This document shows positions 49,867 to 61,144 of a stretch of 64,000 nucleotides of DNA, piece after piece. Origin of the DNA: Garcia nutans (Eukaryota; Streptophyta; Magnoliopsida; Malpighiales; Euphorbiaceae). The stretch covers positions 30,124,001-30,188,000 of the forward strand of contig CANTUV010000008.1 in NCBI GenBank assembly GCA_947685225.1, given 5' to 3'. The notes under the pieces are model-generated. The model was not told the DNA's origin, searched no databases, and was given only the letters and a program-made list of their open reading frames with translations. A program made the position numbers and the translations under genes. How positions within the stretch are numbered: position 1 is the first letter of the stretch; each line of letters starts with the position of its first letter.

Positions 49867-50500
49867 TTTCTTTTGGGCCCATGTTTGTCTTTGCTTTAAT
49901 ATGAACTTTGAATGATGAAACAAATGAATAATATGATGAGATTTAATGTTAAAAAAATAGCATTCTTGAATATTGTTTCTAATACTTGAAAGTGTGACAT
50001 TGGCATTATATTTAAAGCATATTGTTATCATGGTTTGTACCACTAAGCCTTGGTTCATCGTGCGATTGTGGTTCATCGTGCAGGTGACAGGGTAGAACCG
50101 GAGTGTTCAGTTAGACCAAGTCGAGTCTAGGGTTGTGATCGATTGTGAAGTGTTGATTATTGGACTTCAAGATTAGGGAAGAACTTCCAAGCATGTATAA
50201 ATTCTATATTTTTGTAAATATTTAATTTGAAGTATACATATGTATATTCTTCTGCTTAATAAGCAAATGTTTTATCTATTACATTATATAATATAACTTA
50301 AATGTTTTAAGTTTTCTCATATTATTAAATAGAAAGATTGGTTTGTTTTGAATAAACTGTGACATCCTTGTATCCGGTATACGGGTATTACATATTGAGA
50401 GTATATGTGGTGTACGTATATGGGGTATAGGGGCGTTACACTTACTTTTCCTCCTAAAAGAATCTTGCTAACTTGGTCTCAGCAATCTTGATCAGGAGCG

Positions 50501-50836
50501 ATGGGCAATAAAAAAAACCTAAGTAAAGAATTTCTAAAAAGAGTCCAAGCTTTAGATAAAGAATATATTACTCTGCCTGCACTCGAAAAAAAGACTAGAC
50601 TGTGTAATGATAAAACTCAAAAAGAGTACTTACCTAAAATATATGATCCCTTATTGAGTGGGTCCTACCGCACAAAAATAATTATTTTTTCACCCTCAAG
50701 TTTAAAGAAAACTTTTATAAAAAATTTCATAGAAAAGATTTGGATAAATAAAATGCATCTTTTTCTTCTTGTTACAAATTATCAAGAATTTAAACCAAAA
50801 ATGGATATAAAATCTATTTCAATAGAAATTGCTTAG
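50501..50836 (+). pseudogene. ycf1: Chloroplast ycf1 (Tic214) fragment in the nucleus
   Basis: A 111-residue open frame, Lys- and Ile-rich and AT-rich, reads NKKNLSKEFLKRVQALDKEY, LEKKTRLCND, EYLPKIYDPLLSGSYR and NFIEKIWINKMH in the order I know from angiosperm ycf1, the large plastid-encoded protein Tic214. This covers a small internal part of a protein of well over 1500 residues. It is therefore a plastid-derived nuclear insertion (NUPT) or a piece captured by a transposon. It ends at a stop at 50834. The bases 50842-50915 read TKTFTEEVESLLKEAIQELK in another frame and may not be plastid. Recognition is from memory. Confidence 0.8.
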
Positions 50837-50915
50837 CTTCTACCAAAACATTCACCGAAGAAGTAGAAAGCCTTTTGAAAGAAGCTATTCAGGAACTGAA
50901 GGAGCGCTTTCTATT

Positions 50916-53126
50916 TGTGAGCAGGGATTTTCGCCCCCACTCCCGGTGGAATGGTTTTTGCAACTTCGGCACTGTTTAGGCTCGGGCCTTAGAGAACACA
51001 GACCTAAGTCCGAAGAAAATGGAGTCACCACCCGAACTGGCCAGGAAAAAGAAAGGGGTGGATGACTCAATTCCTAAGGAATCCCCAACCCCCTAATGGG
51101 TTTGGAAAGTTGGGTATGTGTAGGGAAGGTGAGAAATAGCCCAGCACCCCCACAACGTCCGGTTCATTAGAATCGGCCTCCTTTACAGGTCTTAATATTA
51201 TAAAATTCTTAAATATAACAATATTATCCATATTACACACAATAATTAAAATAAAGCATCGATATATTGAAAATCAAAACAATGTCCAAATAAAACAAAT
51301 AAATGGACACCCATCCGAGGATGGAAACATTTCCTTACATCCCATGCCTAAATAGGACACCCACCAAAAGGTAGAAACATGTCCTTTACATTGGTTCTAA
51401 AATCGAAAAGCAATTTAAATTACATGATATTTAACTAATGAGGTACCTACCAAGTGGAAACATACCTCTTACAACATTTGAAAATCTAAATAAATCGATA
51501 AAAGTAAATAACCATTCATCATAAATAAATCATTCATCAAAGATATTAAATATCAATCAAAATAGAAAGTAAACATTCATCCATGATAAATTAAATAAAT
51601 CAATCATTAAACTTAAATAAATCAAAGCATATAAAATAAATCAAAGCATATAATGAATTACACAATCAAATCTAAAAGTAAATAAAGCAAGTAAAGGTAC
51701 AAATTAGGGTTACTGTTTCTATTTAAATTTCTTTAATTAACATTTAGGGTTTTGGAATCTTAAGATATTATTATTGTTATTTGTTTAGGCTACTATAAGT
51801 TTTAAGAGAATTGAAAAGGATTAGGGTTTTATAATTTAAGAAATTAGTAAGGTTCTTTGATTGAACAAATTAGGGTTTGAGGGGTAAAATTATGAAATTA
51901 GGAAAACTTGAGCTTTTAGATTAATTGGTTTTGGGTTTACTGTTTGTATTTTAATATTTATGTTTATAAGGTTTTAAAGTTCAAAGGATTAGGTTTTAGA
52001 AAAATTAGGGTTTAAGGTTTTAAGGGAGTTAGGGTTTACTGTTTTGGATTTTGGAGTTGAATTAGGGTTTTAGAATTAGGGTTTCGGAGGATGCATTAGG
52101 TTTTAGAATTTGAAGAATCAATTGATAATTGTATGAAGCTTTATGAAAGTAAATGAAATGATTTACGGTTTATATAAATAGAAAAGATGTTTTTAGGGTT
52201 TGTGGAAAGAAACAGACTCAAATTATGGTTTTGAAAGAAAACAGGTTCAATTAGGGTTTTAAGATTTTGAAGAAGCAAAAATAACAATTTTAAGATTTGG
52301 AAAACAAATAAATGAATTAAGGTTTTTAAACTTTAGAAAAGGTGAATTAATGTTCTTAGGGTTTTTTTATTTTGAAGAAACAAAAGCAATTTTTAAGATT
52401 TTTGAATGATGAAGCTACTGTGAGTTCATGAAACAAATAAAGAAATTCATACCTTCGTTTGTTGGTTCCACAAAAAATCACTTCTTGGATGAACAAGAAC
52501 AAAGACAAGCTTTGCTGCCTTTGATGGGTTAAATTGCTTGTTTTCCGTCTCAAAAAAGTTCAATTGATTCAAGATTTTCCTCCTCAATTTCAGTCTCAAT
52601 TTCTCCTTCCCAATTTCCGATCCAATTTCCCATCTAATTTCTGTTGTTTTTGGTCTTATTTATAGAAGATTTTTTTTGATTAATTCTAGCTATTCACGGA
52701 ATATAACATTAATTAAGAAAAAAGAAACCGAAACCTAATTATATTAGGTTTTGGAAAAATTTGCGTTGGAAAATTTCGATGGCGAAAAAAAAAACTGCTG
52801 AGGAAAAATTGTGCTGGCAAAAAAAACTGCTGCGGAAAAAATACACTGGAAAAAAAGCTGCGGCAGCGGGGGGCAAATTGGCCTGTGGACCATTTTGCCT
52901 GCAGAAATAATCTGCGGGCGAAATGCCCCAAGACCATTTCACCGCAGCTCTTTTTGGCGACAATTTTTTCGTCGTCGATTTTTCCATCGCTGATTTTTTA
53001 ATTATTTATTTGTTTTTATTTTTTATTAATAAAAATTAGATACTAAATCAAATATTATTTAATTAAGATAATAAAAATTATTTTGGACTTATTAGACCGG
53101 ACCGGGTCAAAATTTAAGGGTCTACA
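50916..53126 (-). repeat. Tat copy 2 3' LTR, 2211 bp, uninterrupted
   Basis: TGTGAGCAGGG at the left, GGGTCTACA at the right. It is the 3' LTR because a purine tract (minus strand), not a primer site, adjoins its right end. Confidence 0.92.
51720..52375 (-). promoter_or_regulatory. Telobox-like cluster in Tat copy 2 3' LTR
   Basis: About nine TTAGGGTTT-type motifs (AAACCCTAA on the element strand), for example near 51826, 51868, 52003, 52030, 52063, 52192 and 52249. Teloboxes are known plant cis-elements bound by TRB-type proteins; a role here is inference. Confidence 0.5.
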
Positions 53127-53146
53127 GTTTGCCCCCTGTTTGAATG
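53127..53146 (-). other. Polypurine tract of Tat copy 2
   Basis: On the minus strand AAACAGGGGGCAAAC lies immediately before the LTR start TGTAGACCC, the position where plus-strand DNA synthesis is primed. Confidence 0.8.
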
Positions 53147-53209
53147 ATCTGAGACTTCAATGAAAGATAGTGAAAAGCAGTAAGACTTAATTTTTGATGT
53201 AATGGTTAT

Positions 53210-53758
53210 TTGAATTTGTTTTAGGTATTCGGACCTAAGAATAGATTGAATTTGGGTACTTGGACCCGGGATTGAATTGATTTGGTTACTTGGACCCGAG
53301 ATTGGGTACTTGGACCCGAGATTGAGTACTTGGACCCGAGCTTAAATTGATTTGGGTACTTGGACCCGAGATTTATTTAATTTGGGTATTTGGACTCGAG
53401 AATGATTTGATTTGGGTACTTGGACCCGAAAATGGGTGCTTGGACTCGAGAATGGGTACTTTGACTCGAGCTTGAATTGATTTGGGTACTTGGACTCGAG
53501 AATGGGTACTTGGACCCGAGCTTGAATTGATTTGGGTACTTGGACCCAAGATTGGATACTTGTATCCGAGATTGGGTACTTGGACTCGAGCTTGAATTGA
53601 TTTGGGTACTTGGACCCGAGATTGCGTACTTGGACCCGAGACTGGGTACTTGGACCCGAGCTTAAATTGATTTGGGTACTTGGACCAGAGATTGATTTGA
53701 TTTGGGTACTTGGACCCGATAATAATTTGATTTGGGTACTTGGACCCGAGAATGGGTG
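53210..53758. repeat. 20/30-bp tandem array in Tat copy 2 3' UTR
   Basis: Units of TTTGGGTACTTGGACCCGAG with variable spacers (ATTGAATTGA, AATGGG). It is cut by solo LTR d and resumes at 56667. Confidence 0.92.
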
Positions 53759-53961
53759 TGTAATATCCCAAGATATGCCCTAGAAGTTTTAATACAATTG
53801 TTGTGTGATTTGAATTAAAGGTATATATGTTTTTGCAAAAGAAATGATTGTGTAAATGGAATGTATATGTTGTATATATGTTAATATATAATATATATAA
53901 GTTCGTCAAAAGAAAAGTCAAGAGAAGAAAGGGTGTGGTGGAGGATTTTTGGAAATAAGTA

Positions 53962-53997
<36 letters not shown>

Positions 53998-54595
53998 TAT
54001 ATGGCTATCGTGAGAAGAGGAGAAAGATATTTTTCTTTCTTCTTCTTCTTCTCCTTTTGGTTCTTGCACGAGAGAAAGAGAGAGAGATAGGGAGATGTGA
54101 TGATTTTCATCAAATTTCTTAAGGATTTGAAGAGTATTGAAGATGGAGATGAAGATTTGGCAACATATTCAAGTAAGTATTAATCTCTTGAGTTGATTTT
54201 GTTGATTACATGTATATATGAGTCTTTATCTTCTTGTTTTGATCTCTTTTGGATTGAGGTTATGTTTGGTATAATTGGTGTGTAAGATGAAGATAATGAA
54301 AGATTGAAGTATGTAAATGTGTGGAATTGATAACTAAGTGATGATATGTTGAGATAATTGTGAGGATGATGATGAATGGTTGAGTTAGGGTTTAGAATCA
54401 ATGAATTGGTAATTTGAGTAATTGATTATAGTGATGTATATATATTGATTTGTATGATGATATAATGAAGTTATATAAATGTTAAGTTGATAGAAAATTG
54501 ATAATTATAACAAAGATAATGGTTAAGAGGGTGGTAGTGTGAATTTTGAAGGGTTTGGATGAGTTTTGAAGTGTTTGGTCTTTAAATCAATGAAG

Positions 54596-54880
54596 GACAC
54601 GGCTAAGTTATGAGAGACACGGCCAAGTTAGGGCAAACCTGGCCGTGTTGGATGAGTTTTGGAGAGACACGGCCACTGGCTTGGCCGTGTCCCTTGCCTG
54701 TGTTTGTCACTGTGGGATTTTTGTTGAGAGACACGGCCGTGTCCCTTGCCCGTGTCTGCCTCGGATGATTTGGTGTTGAGTGACACGGCCACAAGCTTGG
54801 CCGTGTCCCTTGAGTGTGTTGGCTACTGGATGTTTGTGTTGAGAGACACGGCCACAAGCTTGGCCGTGTCCCATGAGGGT
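54596..54880. repeat. Palindrome array in solo LTR d
   Basis: Three perfect 10-bp hairpins GACACGGCCA / TGGCCGTGTC with 6-base loops start at 54665, 54782 and 54845; others are imperfect. Confidence 0.88.
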
Positions 54881-55397
54881 GTTTGATATTGTGTTTGTTA
54901 TTTGCTCTTCTTACATTGTTGGATCCTCCAAAGGTCTTCTTGTATCTACATTTTAAATATACTTAAAACAAAGATGACCTAAACAAATGTGTATTGAGGA
55001 TTCCAAATCTAAGAATAAGATAAATTATATATGTGTACATCAATGATGATATTATATGAACAATGTTATGTCTTATGCATTGTGAACCTTGAGAATTGTA
55101 ATGTTTGATATGAATAATGTAGTTTGTGATGTTATATTAAAGATATTATATATACAATGTGAAGGATATGATGAAGTATGTGGTTATGTACAATTGAATA
55201 ATGAAATATTATAATATAATTTGAGACATAATATGAAATGAAGCCATTGTTATTGGCTATGATGTGGATTGAAATATGATGTGAAGCCATTGTGATTAGC
55301 TCTGATGATTCAATTGAGAGAAGGAAGGCATGTTTGCCTAGATGATGATGAGAATTAAAAATGATATTGATAATGAAATAATAAATAAATTGTGTGA

Positions 55398-55801
55398 CTA
55401 ATATGTTATTCAATTTCAGAGTTCTGGGTTTGGAGGCATGCCTATAAAATGAAAAAGGTAACAATCTTGCCGGGTTGAGGATCTCCTCATGTTGAGTTGA
55501 TGGTCCAAGAGACTGGGTCTGTTACACTATGATAATTATGATTATGAGATATATGATTGGCAACAGTCTTGCAGGGTTGAGGATCTCCTCGAGGTTAGTC
55601 GAGTTGATGGTCCAAGAGACTGGGTCTGTTACAGGTAACAATCTTGTCGGGTTGAGGATCTCCTCATGTTGAGTGGATGGTCCAAGAGACTGGGTCTGTT
55701 ACACTATCCACGGATAAAGTTATTGATATATTATGCCTACAGGCTTGATTATTGTGATTATGAACCAAAGCAGTAACTCTGAACTTTGAATAACATATTA
55801 G
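55398..55801 (+). repeat. Inverted-arm cassette of solo LTR d (type-A cargo)
   Basis: Left arm CTAATATGTTATTC... CAGAGTT (55398-55423), right arm AACTCTGAAC... TATTAG (55775-55801), three ~72-bp GTAACA(G/A)TCT units between. Confidence 0.87.
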
Positions 55802-56666
55802 TGTCTGTTGGGCCCGAGTCTGTCTTTGTTGTCAATGTGATATTTAAATGTTGAAATAAATGAGAAATGAGATCTATGGTTGCCTTTATTGCAAATGTAA
55901 TTCATGATTGGTATGATATATAATATATGTGTGTATTGATATATTGAAAATGAATATGGGTTGAGGAGCCTTGATAAGAAATGAGTTTATGAAAATGTAA
56001 TATGATGTGTAAAATGTATATAAATGTGGAATTTGTGAGAATTGTTTTCATGAAGGTTTGGATAGGTCATTGAATGGTGTTTTGTTGAGATAATGTATAT
56101 GTATATGTACATGAGATAGAAAGGGTAAGTATTGTGTTGTAAATGTTCTATGTATACATGTATCTAATTCATGAGATTAGTGGGAAATATGAAGAATGCA
56201 TTGAGAAAGGAAAACATGGTAAAAGAGAACAATAAATCATGATGCATAAAAATATGAGGTATGATTCTTTTGTGTAGTATATTTTAATATTTATTTGTAC
56301 TACTAAGCTCTCGGGCTTAGCGCGGTTGTGTAATCGCGCAGGTATTTATGCGGTTGATCTGGAAGTCCAGCTGTATGCCACGAGAAGGGTAAGTGTGTCT
56401 CGAGACCAACTAGAAGGTGATGCATACATGTGTGATTTTAAATTATATTGTATTTTTGAGTTAATATATATTCATATTGATGAATGAAGTTTTGATAAAT
56501 AAGAATACTGACTTTTGTAAATGTGTTTTAAATTAATGTTCAATTTTATGAATCTGGATAAAGGTTTTTAAATTGAATCTAAAAGTAACATTCTTATACT
56601 TTATATACGTATTGTATGTATACTAGGTATATGTATAGTACTTATATGGAGTATCAGGGCGTTACA

Positions 56667-57190
56667 GGGTGCATGGACCCGAGAATGGGTACTTGGACCC
56701 GAGATTGAGTTTGACTAACCTTTTATTCAGTTGAGAAGTCAGATTGCTCTGGCTGTTCTACGCATTGTGGTTCTTCACCCTCAAAATGGATCTTCATCCT
56801 TTGAGATCGGGTCCTCACCCTTGAAAATGGATCTTCATCCTTTGAGATCGGGTCCTCACCCTTGAAAATGGATCTTCATCCTTTGAGATCGGGTCTTCAC
56901 CCTTGAAAATGGATCTTCATCCTTTGAGATCAGGCCTTCACACTTGAAAATGGATCTTCATCCTTTGGACTTCGGGTCTTCACCCTTTGAAATTGGATCT
57001 TCATCCTTTGGAAATCGGGTCTTCACCCTTGAAAGTGGATCTTCATCCCTGGAATCAGGTCTTCACCTTTGAAAATGTATCTTCATCCTTGGAAATCGGG
57101 TCTTCACCCTTGAAAATGGATCTTCATCCTTGGAGATCGGGTCTTCACCCTTGAAAATGGATCTTCATCCTTTGAACTTTGGGTCTTTAC
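56667..57190. repeat. End of 20/30-bp array and 41-bp array (about ten copies)
   Basis: From 56768 the unit is TTGAGATCGGGTCTTCACCC plus TTGAAAATGGATCTTCATCCT. This is the same family as 1150-1345 but more homogeneous and expanded. Confidence 0.92.
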
Positions 57191-59034
57191 CCTTGCTTCA
57201 GCTTTTTTAGCAGGACTGATCTTTTGTCTTTTGCATCTTCATTCTTTTGAGAGTTCTAATGTTCCATTCTTTTGTTTTTCCTTTTTGCAAAAATTTAGCT
57301 ATTTTTAATTGGATCTTATATCCTCTCCTTGCCCTCCTGCATGGCAAGATATTCAAAATATTTTATTTATGCATGAACTCAAAAATTAAAAAGGAGAAGT
57401 GTTGCCCCTTGTGTAGGCTTAAACCCATGATTTTTCTATGCGAGCTTTGATTGATGTTTTTGCCGTCTAGTTCTTCGCACAAGTATGCATTTCTTCTCTT
57501 TACAAAATTACTGGAACTTTCTCTAGTAATGGGCCTTCTATGCCCCCCTGATTTAACATCTTCTTTTGATTCTTTACTTCACAGAGTGTTTGCTATTCAC
57601 TTTGATAAAGAATAGACAATACAAGATAAGAAAGTGTGATGTGATATGCTCATGTATGCATGATAATACTCACAGTGGTTTCATTGACTCACAGACCGAG
57701 GTGATCAGCAGAAGTATTCTCATTGACTCCTTTTCGACGCTCGTTCAAGTCTTGCATTGGAATGATCAAAAGCTTTGCATTTGTGGTTTTTATCTTCAAG
57801 ATGTTGAAAATATGAATAATGGAGACCCCAAGCAGCAGATCAGGGATGCATCCATTTCAAACTATGTTTCAGCATGTCAGTTGATAGCTTTTTCATGACC
57901 TTGCCAATAATCATTTCCTTTGCCCAATGTGCCCTTTGGAGGTTCAACATACTCCCCTTAGCTTGAAGGCTTTGTATGACAAAAATATTTTTTGATTTTT
58001 TGAATTTTGATTTTGAAATCAAATGTTGGCTTTGCCAAATCAATGTTAATGTACCTCAGGACTTGAATTTTCCCAATTAACATACCTATAACATGACAAC
58101 CCTAGTTACCGTACTAAACTCAGGAATCATTTCTATTTAAGCAAGAATTGTTGCACTTCAGATAGGCACATACACATTACTTGGTCAAAGGTCTCATTGA
58201 GTTTAAATATTGTCTATCTCATATGCATGCTTATTCAAACTATCTCCACTAATAGACTCTACCTACCAAGAGAGATCAACAAGTCATTGATAAGCTTGAA
58301 ATGGGGTCTATAAGGGACACTGGTTAAATGAAAGCTATTTGTAAGTTGGGGCTGATGTGACACAATGGACAAAACTTCACACTACAAATTTTTTGTTTGA
58401 ACTTTAGGCAGTTGGAAGCAATCTTGCTAGACTTTAAATTCTTTCTATCTTCTTGGCATTAATCTAGATCTTGATTAGGACAGTCTTTGCCCTTGCAAAA
58501 AGTTTAAGACCCAAATTCGTTTCTTTACTTCTTTTCCCTTTTCTTTCCTCTTTATTTTTCTTACTCTTCCCTCTTCTTTCTCTTTCCTTACTCTTCCCTT
58601 TCTTTTATCATTTTATCCTTCTTTCTTGTTGGACTATCAAGTACAAAACTTTCAAGAACTGGATGGTCTTCCTCCTTTTTCTCCAATTTTGATTGAATCT
58701 TTGGTTGGGTTGGTCCAATTCAAGTAAAAATGTCTTTACGAACCAAATGGAAGCCTTTTGCTGCTTTAGGTAAAAGAGAACTCAGTTGGCTTTCTGAACT
58801 GCCTTTTTAGGTATTATTTTTTTTCTTTTTTTTCCTTCTTTTTTCTTTTCTTTTTCCCTTTTCTTCTTTTTTTTGTTTTGTTTTTTTTTTTGTTTGGTTC
58901 TAGCTCTAAAAGTGTTGTCTTGTTTGTACTAACTTGGGCTTCCAATAATGGATGAGTGGAGTAACATAAATCTTCTTTAACAGGGAAAAATCATTTGTTA
59001 CTCTGATGTTGTCTTGATATATTGGAGATATTAG
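57191..59034. other. Non-coding 3' UTR/interior of Tat copy 2 where pol is absent
   Basis: 57250-57600 matches 1380-1660 of copy 1. 57600-58440 shows no gene I can support. About 58530-58880 is pyrimidine-rich on the plus strand (CTTTT and CCTTCTTT runs). No protease, RT, RNase H or integrase motif is visible in any frame. Confidence 0.7.
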
Positions 59035-59170
59035 AAAAACTTCAACTACCCTTATGGTCTTAAAAACATCAACTACGCTTATGGTCTTGAGAACTTCAAC
59101 TATCTTTATAGTCTTGAGAACTTCAACTATCTTCATGATCTTAAGAACTTCAATTATCCTCATGATCTTG
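59035..59170. repeat. 27-bp tandem array, five copies
   Basis: Unit AACTTCAACTATCTTTATGG plus TCTTGAG. As 27 is a multiple of three, it creates a repetitive open frame on the minus strand that is not a gene. Confidence 0.9.
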
Positions 59171-59788
59171 ACTAATCATTGCTTTCTTTGATCTTCTTGC
59201 CTCTTCATCTTAGTGATCATAAGACTTGTCAAAAGTATCACAACAACTCAAGGTAGGTTATTGGGGTTTGTAAGCTAATGAAAAGAAAGCTAAAATTTTA
59301 TGAAGGCTCAAAAGGACGACTAGGGATTGATATTTAATAGGGTGGATACTAGTTGTTGGCTCGTCAAACAATGCCTAGATCATCTCTCCCTTAAATAAGC
59401 GGAGTTCAATTTCACCTCAAAAGTTTGTCAAAATATGTTCTAAGACTGACTAGGACTTAGACAAAGATAATTATGCAGGAGCCCTCTCTAAGTAAGCATA
59501 CACAACTCAATGCTATAGAGCAATTCCCTCACCTAGTAAAGTCATTCGAGTCATGATGCATAAATATATTAATTCATGAATTATCAAGCTAGATTCCTCA
59601 TTGATTGAGCACCAAAATGAATAAAGACCAACAAAATTTTGATAAAAGTAATTTATTCAAACAAACTTGAAAAACATAATTGTTCAAATTAAATATTAAA
59701 GAAAGTATAATCGAAAAGCAACATTCAAGCTAAGGAAAGTTCATTGAGTTTAAGCTTCTTTTCCTTTCACATCTTCAATATTTCCATC
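59171..59788. other. Non-coding stretch after gag in Tat copy 2
   Basis: I see no gene or recognisable repeat. It directly follows the gag stop in element orientation, where protease begins in copy 1. Confidence 0.55.
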
Positions 59789-61144
59789 TTAAAAGGATGA
59801 TAAAACAAAATCTTCTTCTAATCCTTTTCCTTCCATGAAGGTTGCTGGTGGTGGCACCCTGTTGAACCTTGGAAATGGATTACCTTTGGTATTGGGCTTA
59901 TCCGGCTCAGGCAACTTGCCATTATCAATTAAATTCTGGATCCCATGACTCAACTTCATACAATTGTCCATTTTGTGTCCAGGCCTTTGATGGAATTGGC
60001 TAAATGTATTAGTATCAAAGTTAAGTGAAAGAGGATTAGGTAAAAGACGAGGAGTCAAGGGTTGTAATAATCCTCTCTTTTATAGCTTATTGAGAACCCA
60101 AGACAGTGGCTTCCCTAATTCTGAAAACTGCCTCATTCCTCCTTGACTAGTGGCATTAACATCAACTTCTTTTTGTGTGCTTTGATTGCCCAATTGGTAC
60201 TTCCCTTTCTCATTCCTTTTTATTGAAAAGCGATTCTTCTCCCTTTCCCACTCTTCAATTTGTAGACTAGCTTGGAGAAGATATTTGAAATCCCTTATAA
60301 GGGTGTGAGACATCCTTTCATGGAGATTGGGTAGGACGCCTCTCACGATCATCCTTATTTGATCAGATTCATCAGGCCTTTTCTTGAGCAAAACGGCCTT
60401 GTTTCTCCATCTCTTCACATAGTCCACAAAATTCTCATTTGGCCTTTGCCTAATGGACTCAACTTCCATTAAGGTAACTTCCATTTCAACATTGTATCCG
60501 TATTGTTGGATGAAGGCCTTGTATAGCAAATCCCAACTCTTTTATGTTCCTTCATCTAAGGTATTGAACCAATTTTGGACAAAAGGGTCCAATGAGAGCA
60601 TAAAGTACCTTAGAGTTTGAGTTTTAGTAGCTCAGGCAGATTGCATAGCAGTGATATGCTGCTTCACATGGAGATGAGGGTTTCCAGTTCCATCAAACTT
60701 CGCAAAAGATGGCATCTTGAACTTGTACGAAACTTCTTCATCTAGCTCAAATAATTTGTCAACTTCGGACATTTCTTTGGTTTTCAGTTTCTTCTAAAAT
60801 TTATTTTCTAAATCAGCAATCATCTTTTCAACATCAGAAGTCTCATTCTTTTCAATAGTTTCCTTCTCAACAACCTTTGGCTCCTTTTTGTCTCGAGGAT
60901 CTTGGTAGTATTGAGCCCAATCATCATCATCATCAATGATCACCTTTTCATCATCAAAAACCATTTCACCAACTTTAGTCTTCCCTTTGTCCCTTGGCTT
61001 CTTAGTGCTAGCAGATGCCTCGACATGATTTTCTAAGATTGCAATCAATTGGTTCTTCATGGTCTCAGTTAGGGCCTCTTTTATTTCTTCCATCTTGGCA
61101 TTGAGGGTATCATCCACCATTCTTTGAATTTGTTCAGGATCCAT
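59789..61144 (-). pseudogene. gag: Tat copy 2 gag, truncated after the Cys/His segment
   Basis: Start Met at 61142-61144 (MDPEQIQRMVDD), as in copy 1. Then WAQYYQDPRDKKEPK, FKMPSFAKFDGTGNPHLHVK, YFMLSLDPFVQNWFNTL, VDYVKRWRNKAVLLKKRPDE and FHQRPGHKMDNC. It ends at a stop at 59789 after EDFVLSSF, where copy 1 continues into the protease linker. Stops near 60794, 60640, 60543 and 60080 (several explained by C-to-T) break it. Confidence 0.92.

Larger units (their letters stand above)
39983..50440 (+). mobile_element. Full-length Tekay/Del-like chromovirus (TSD CTTAC)
   Basis: CTTAC flanks both ends (39978-39982, 50441-50445). 5' LTR 39983-42455, primer site 42463-42474, gag from 42628, pol to 46570 with RT, RNase H, integrase and chromodomain, 3' LTR 46566-50440. 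It is 10.46 kb, 1.4 kb longer than expected because the 3' LTR carries an internal duplication. The order and chromodomain place it among chromoviruses; long LTRs with a Met primer suit Tekay/Del. It lacks protease and has stops, so it is not autonomous. Confidence 0.95.
46566..50440 (+). repeat. 3' LTR of the full-length Tekay element, enlarged to 3875 bp
   Basis: It starts TGTAATATCCC within the last codons of pol and ends GGGCGTTACA. The first 1.6 kb is nearly identical to the 5' LTR. A second copy of about 1.4 kb of LTR is then inserted before the tail. The tail (49620-50440) is visibly more diverged from the 5' LTR, including loss of one arm of the conserved stem-loop at 50038-50086. Confidence 0.93.
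53759..56666 (+). mobile_element. Tekay-type solo LTR 'd' in Tat copy 2 (TSD GGGTG)
   Basis: TGTAATATCCC to GGGCGTTACA, flanked by GGGTG at 53754-53758 and 56667-56671, 2908 bp. It has ATT/AT microsatellites (53962-54002), a palindrome array (54596-54880), an inverted-arm cassette with three type-A units (55398-55801) and the stem-loop at 56297-56343. Confidence 0.95.

Noticed and set aside
51720..52375. Interstitial telomere tract
   Set aside because: TTTAGGG-like words are irregularly spaced, not head-to-tail repeats.
53373..54113. 246-residue minus-strand open frame
   Set aside because: It spans the boundary of a tandem array and a solo LTR and is repetitive; it cannot be a real gene.
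54596..54880. Hairpins as bacterial-type terminators
   Set aside because: No U tract follows, the setting is a plant LTR and the hairpins are arrayed.
58906..59163. Repetitive minus-strand frame with VEVLKTI units
   Set aside because: It is produced by a 27-bp tandem repeat that keeps the frame open.
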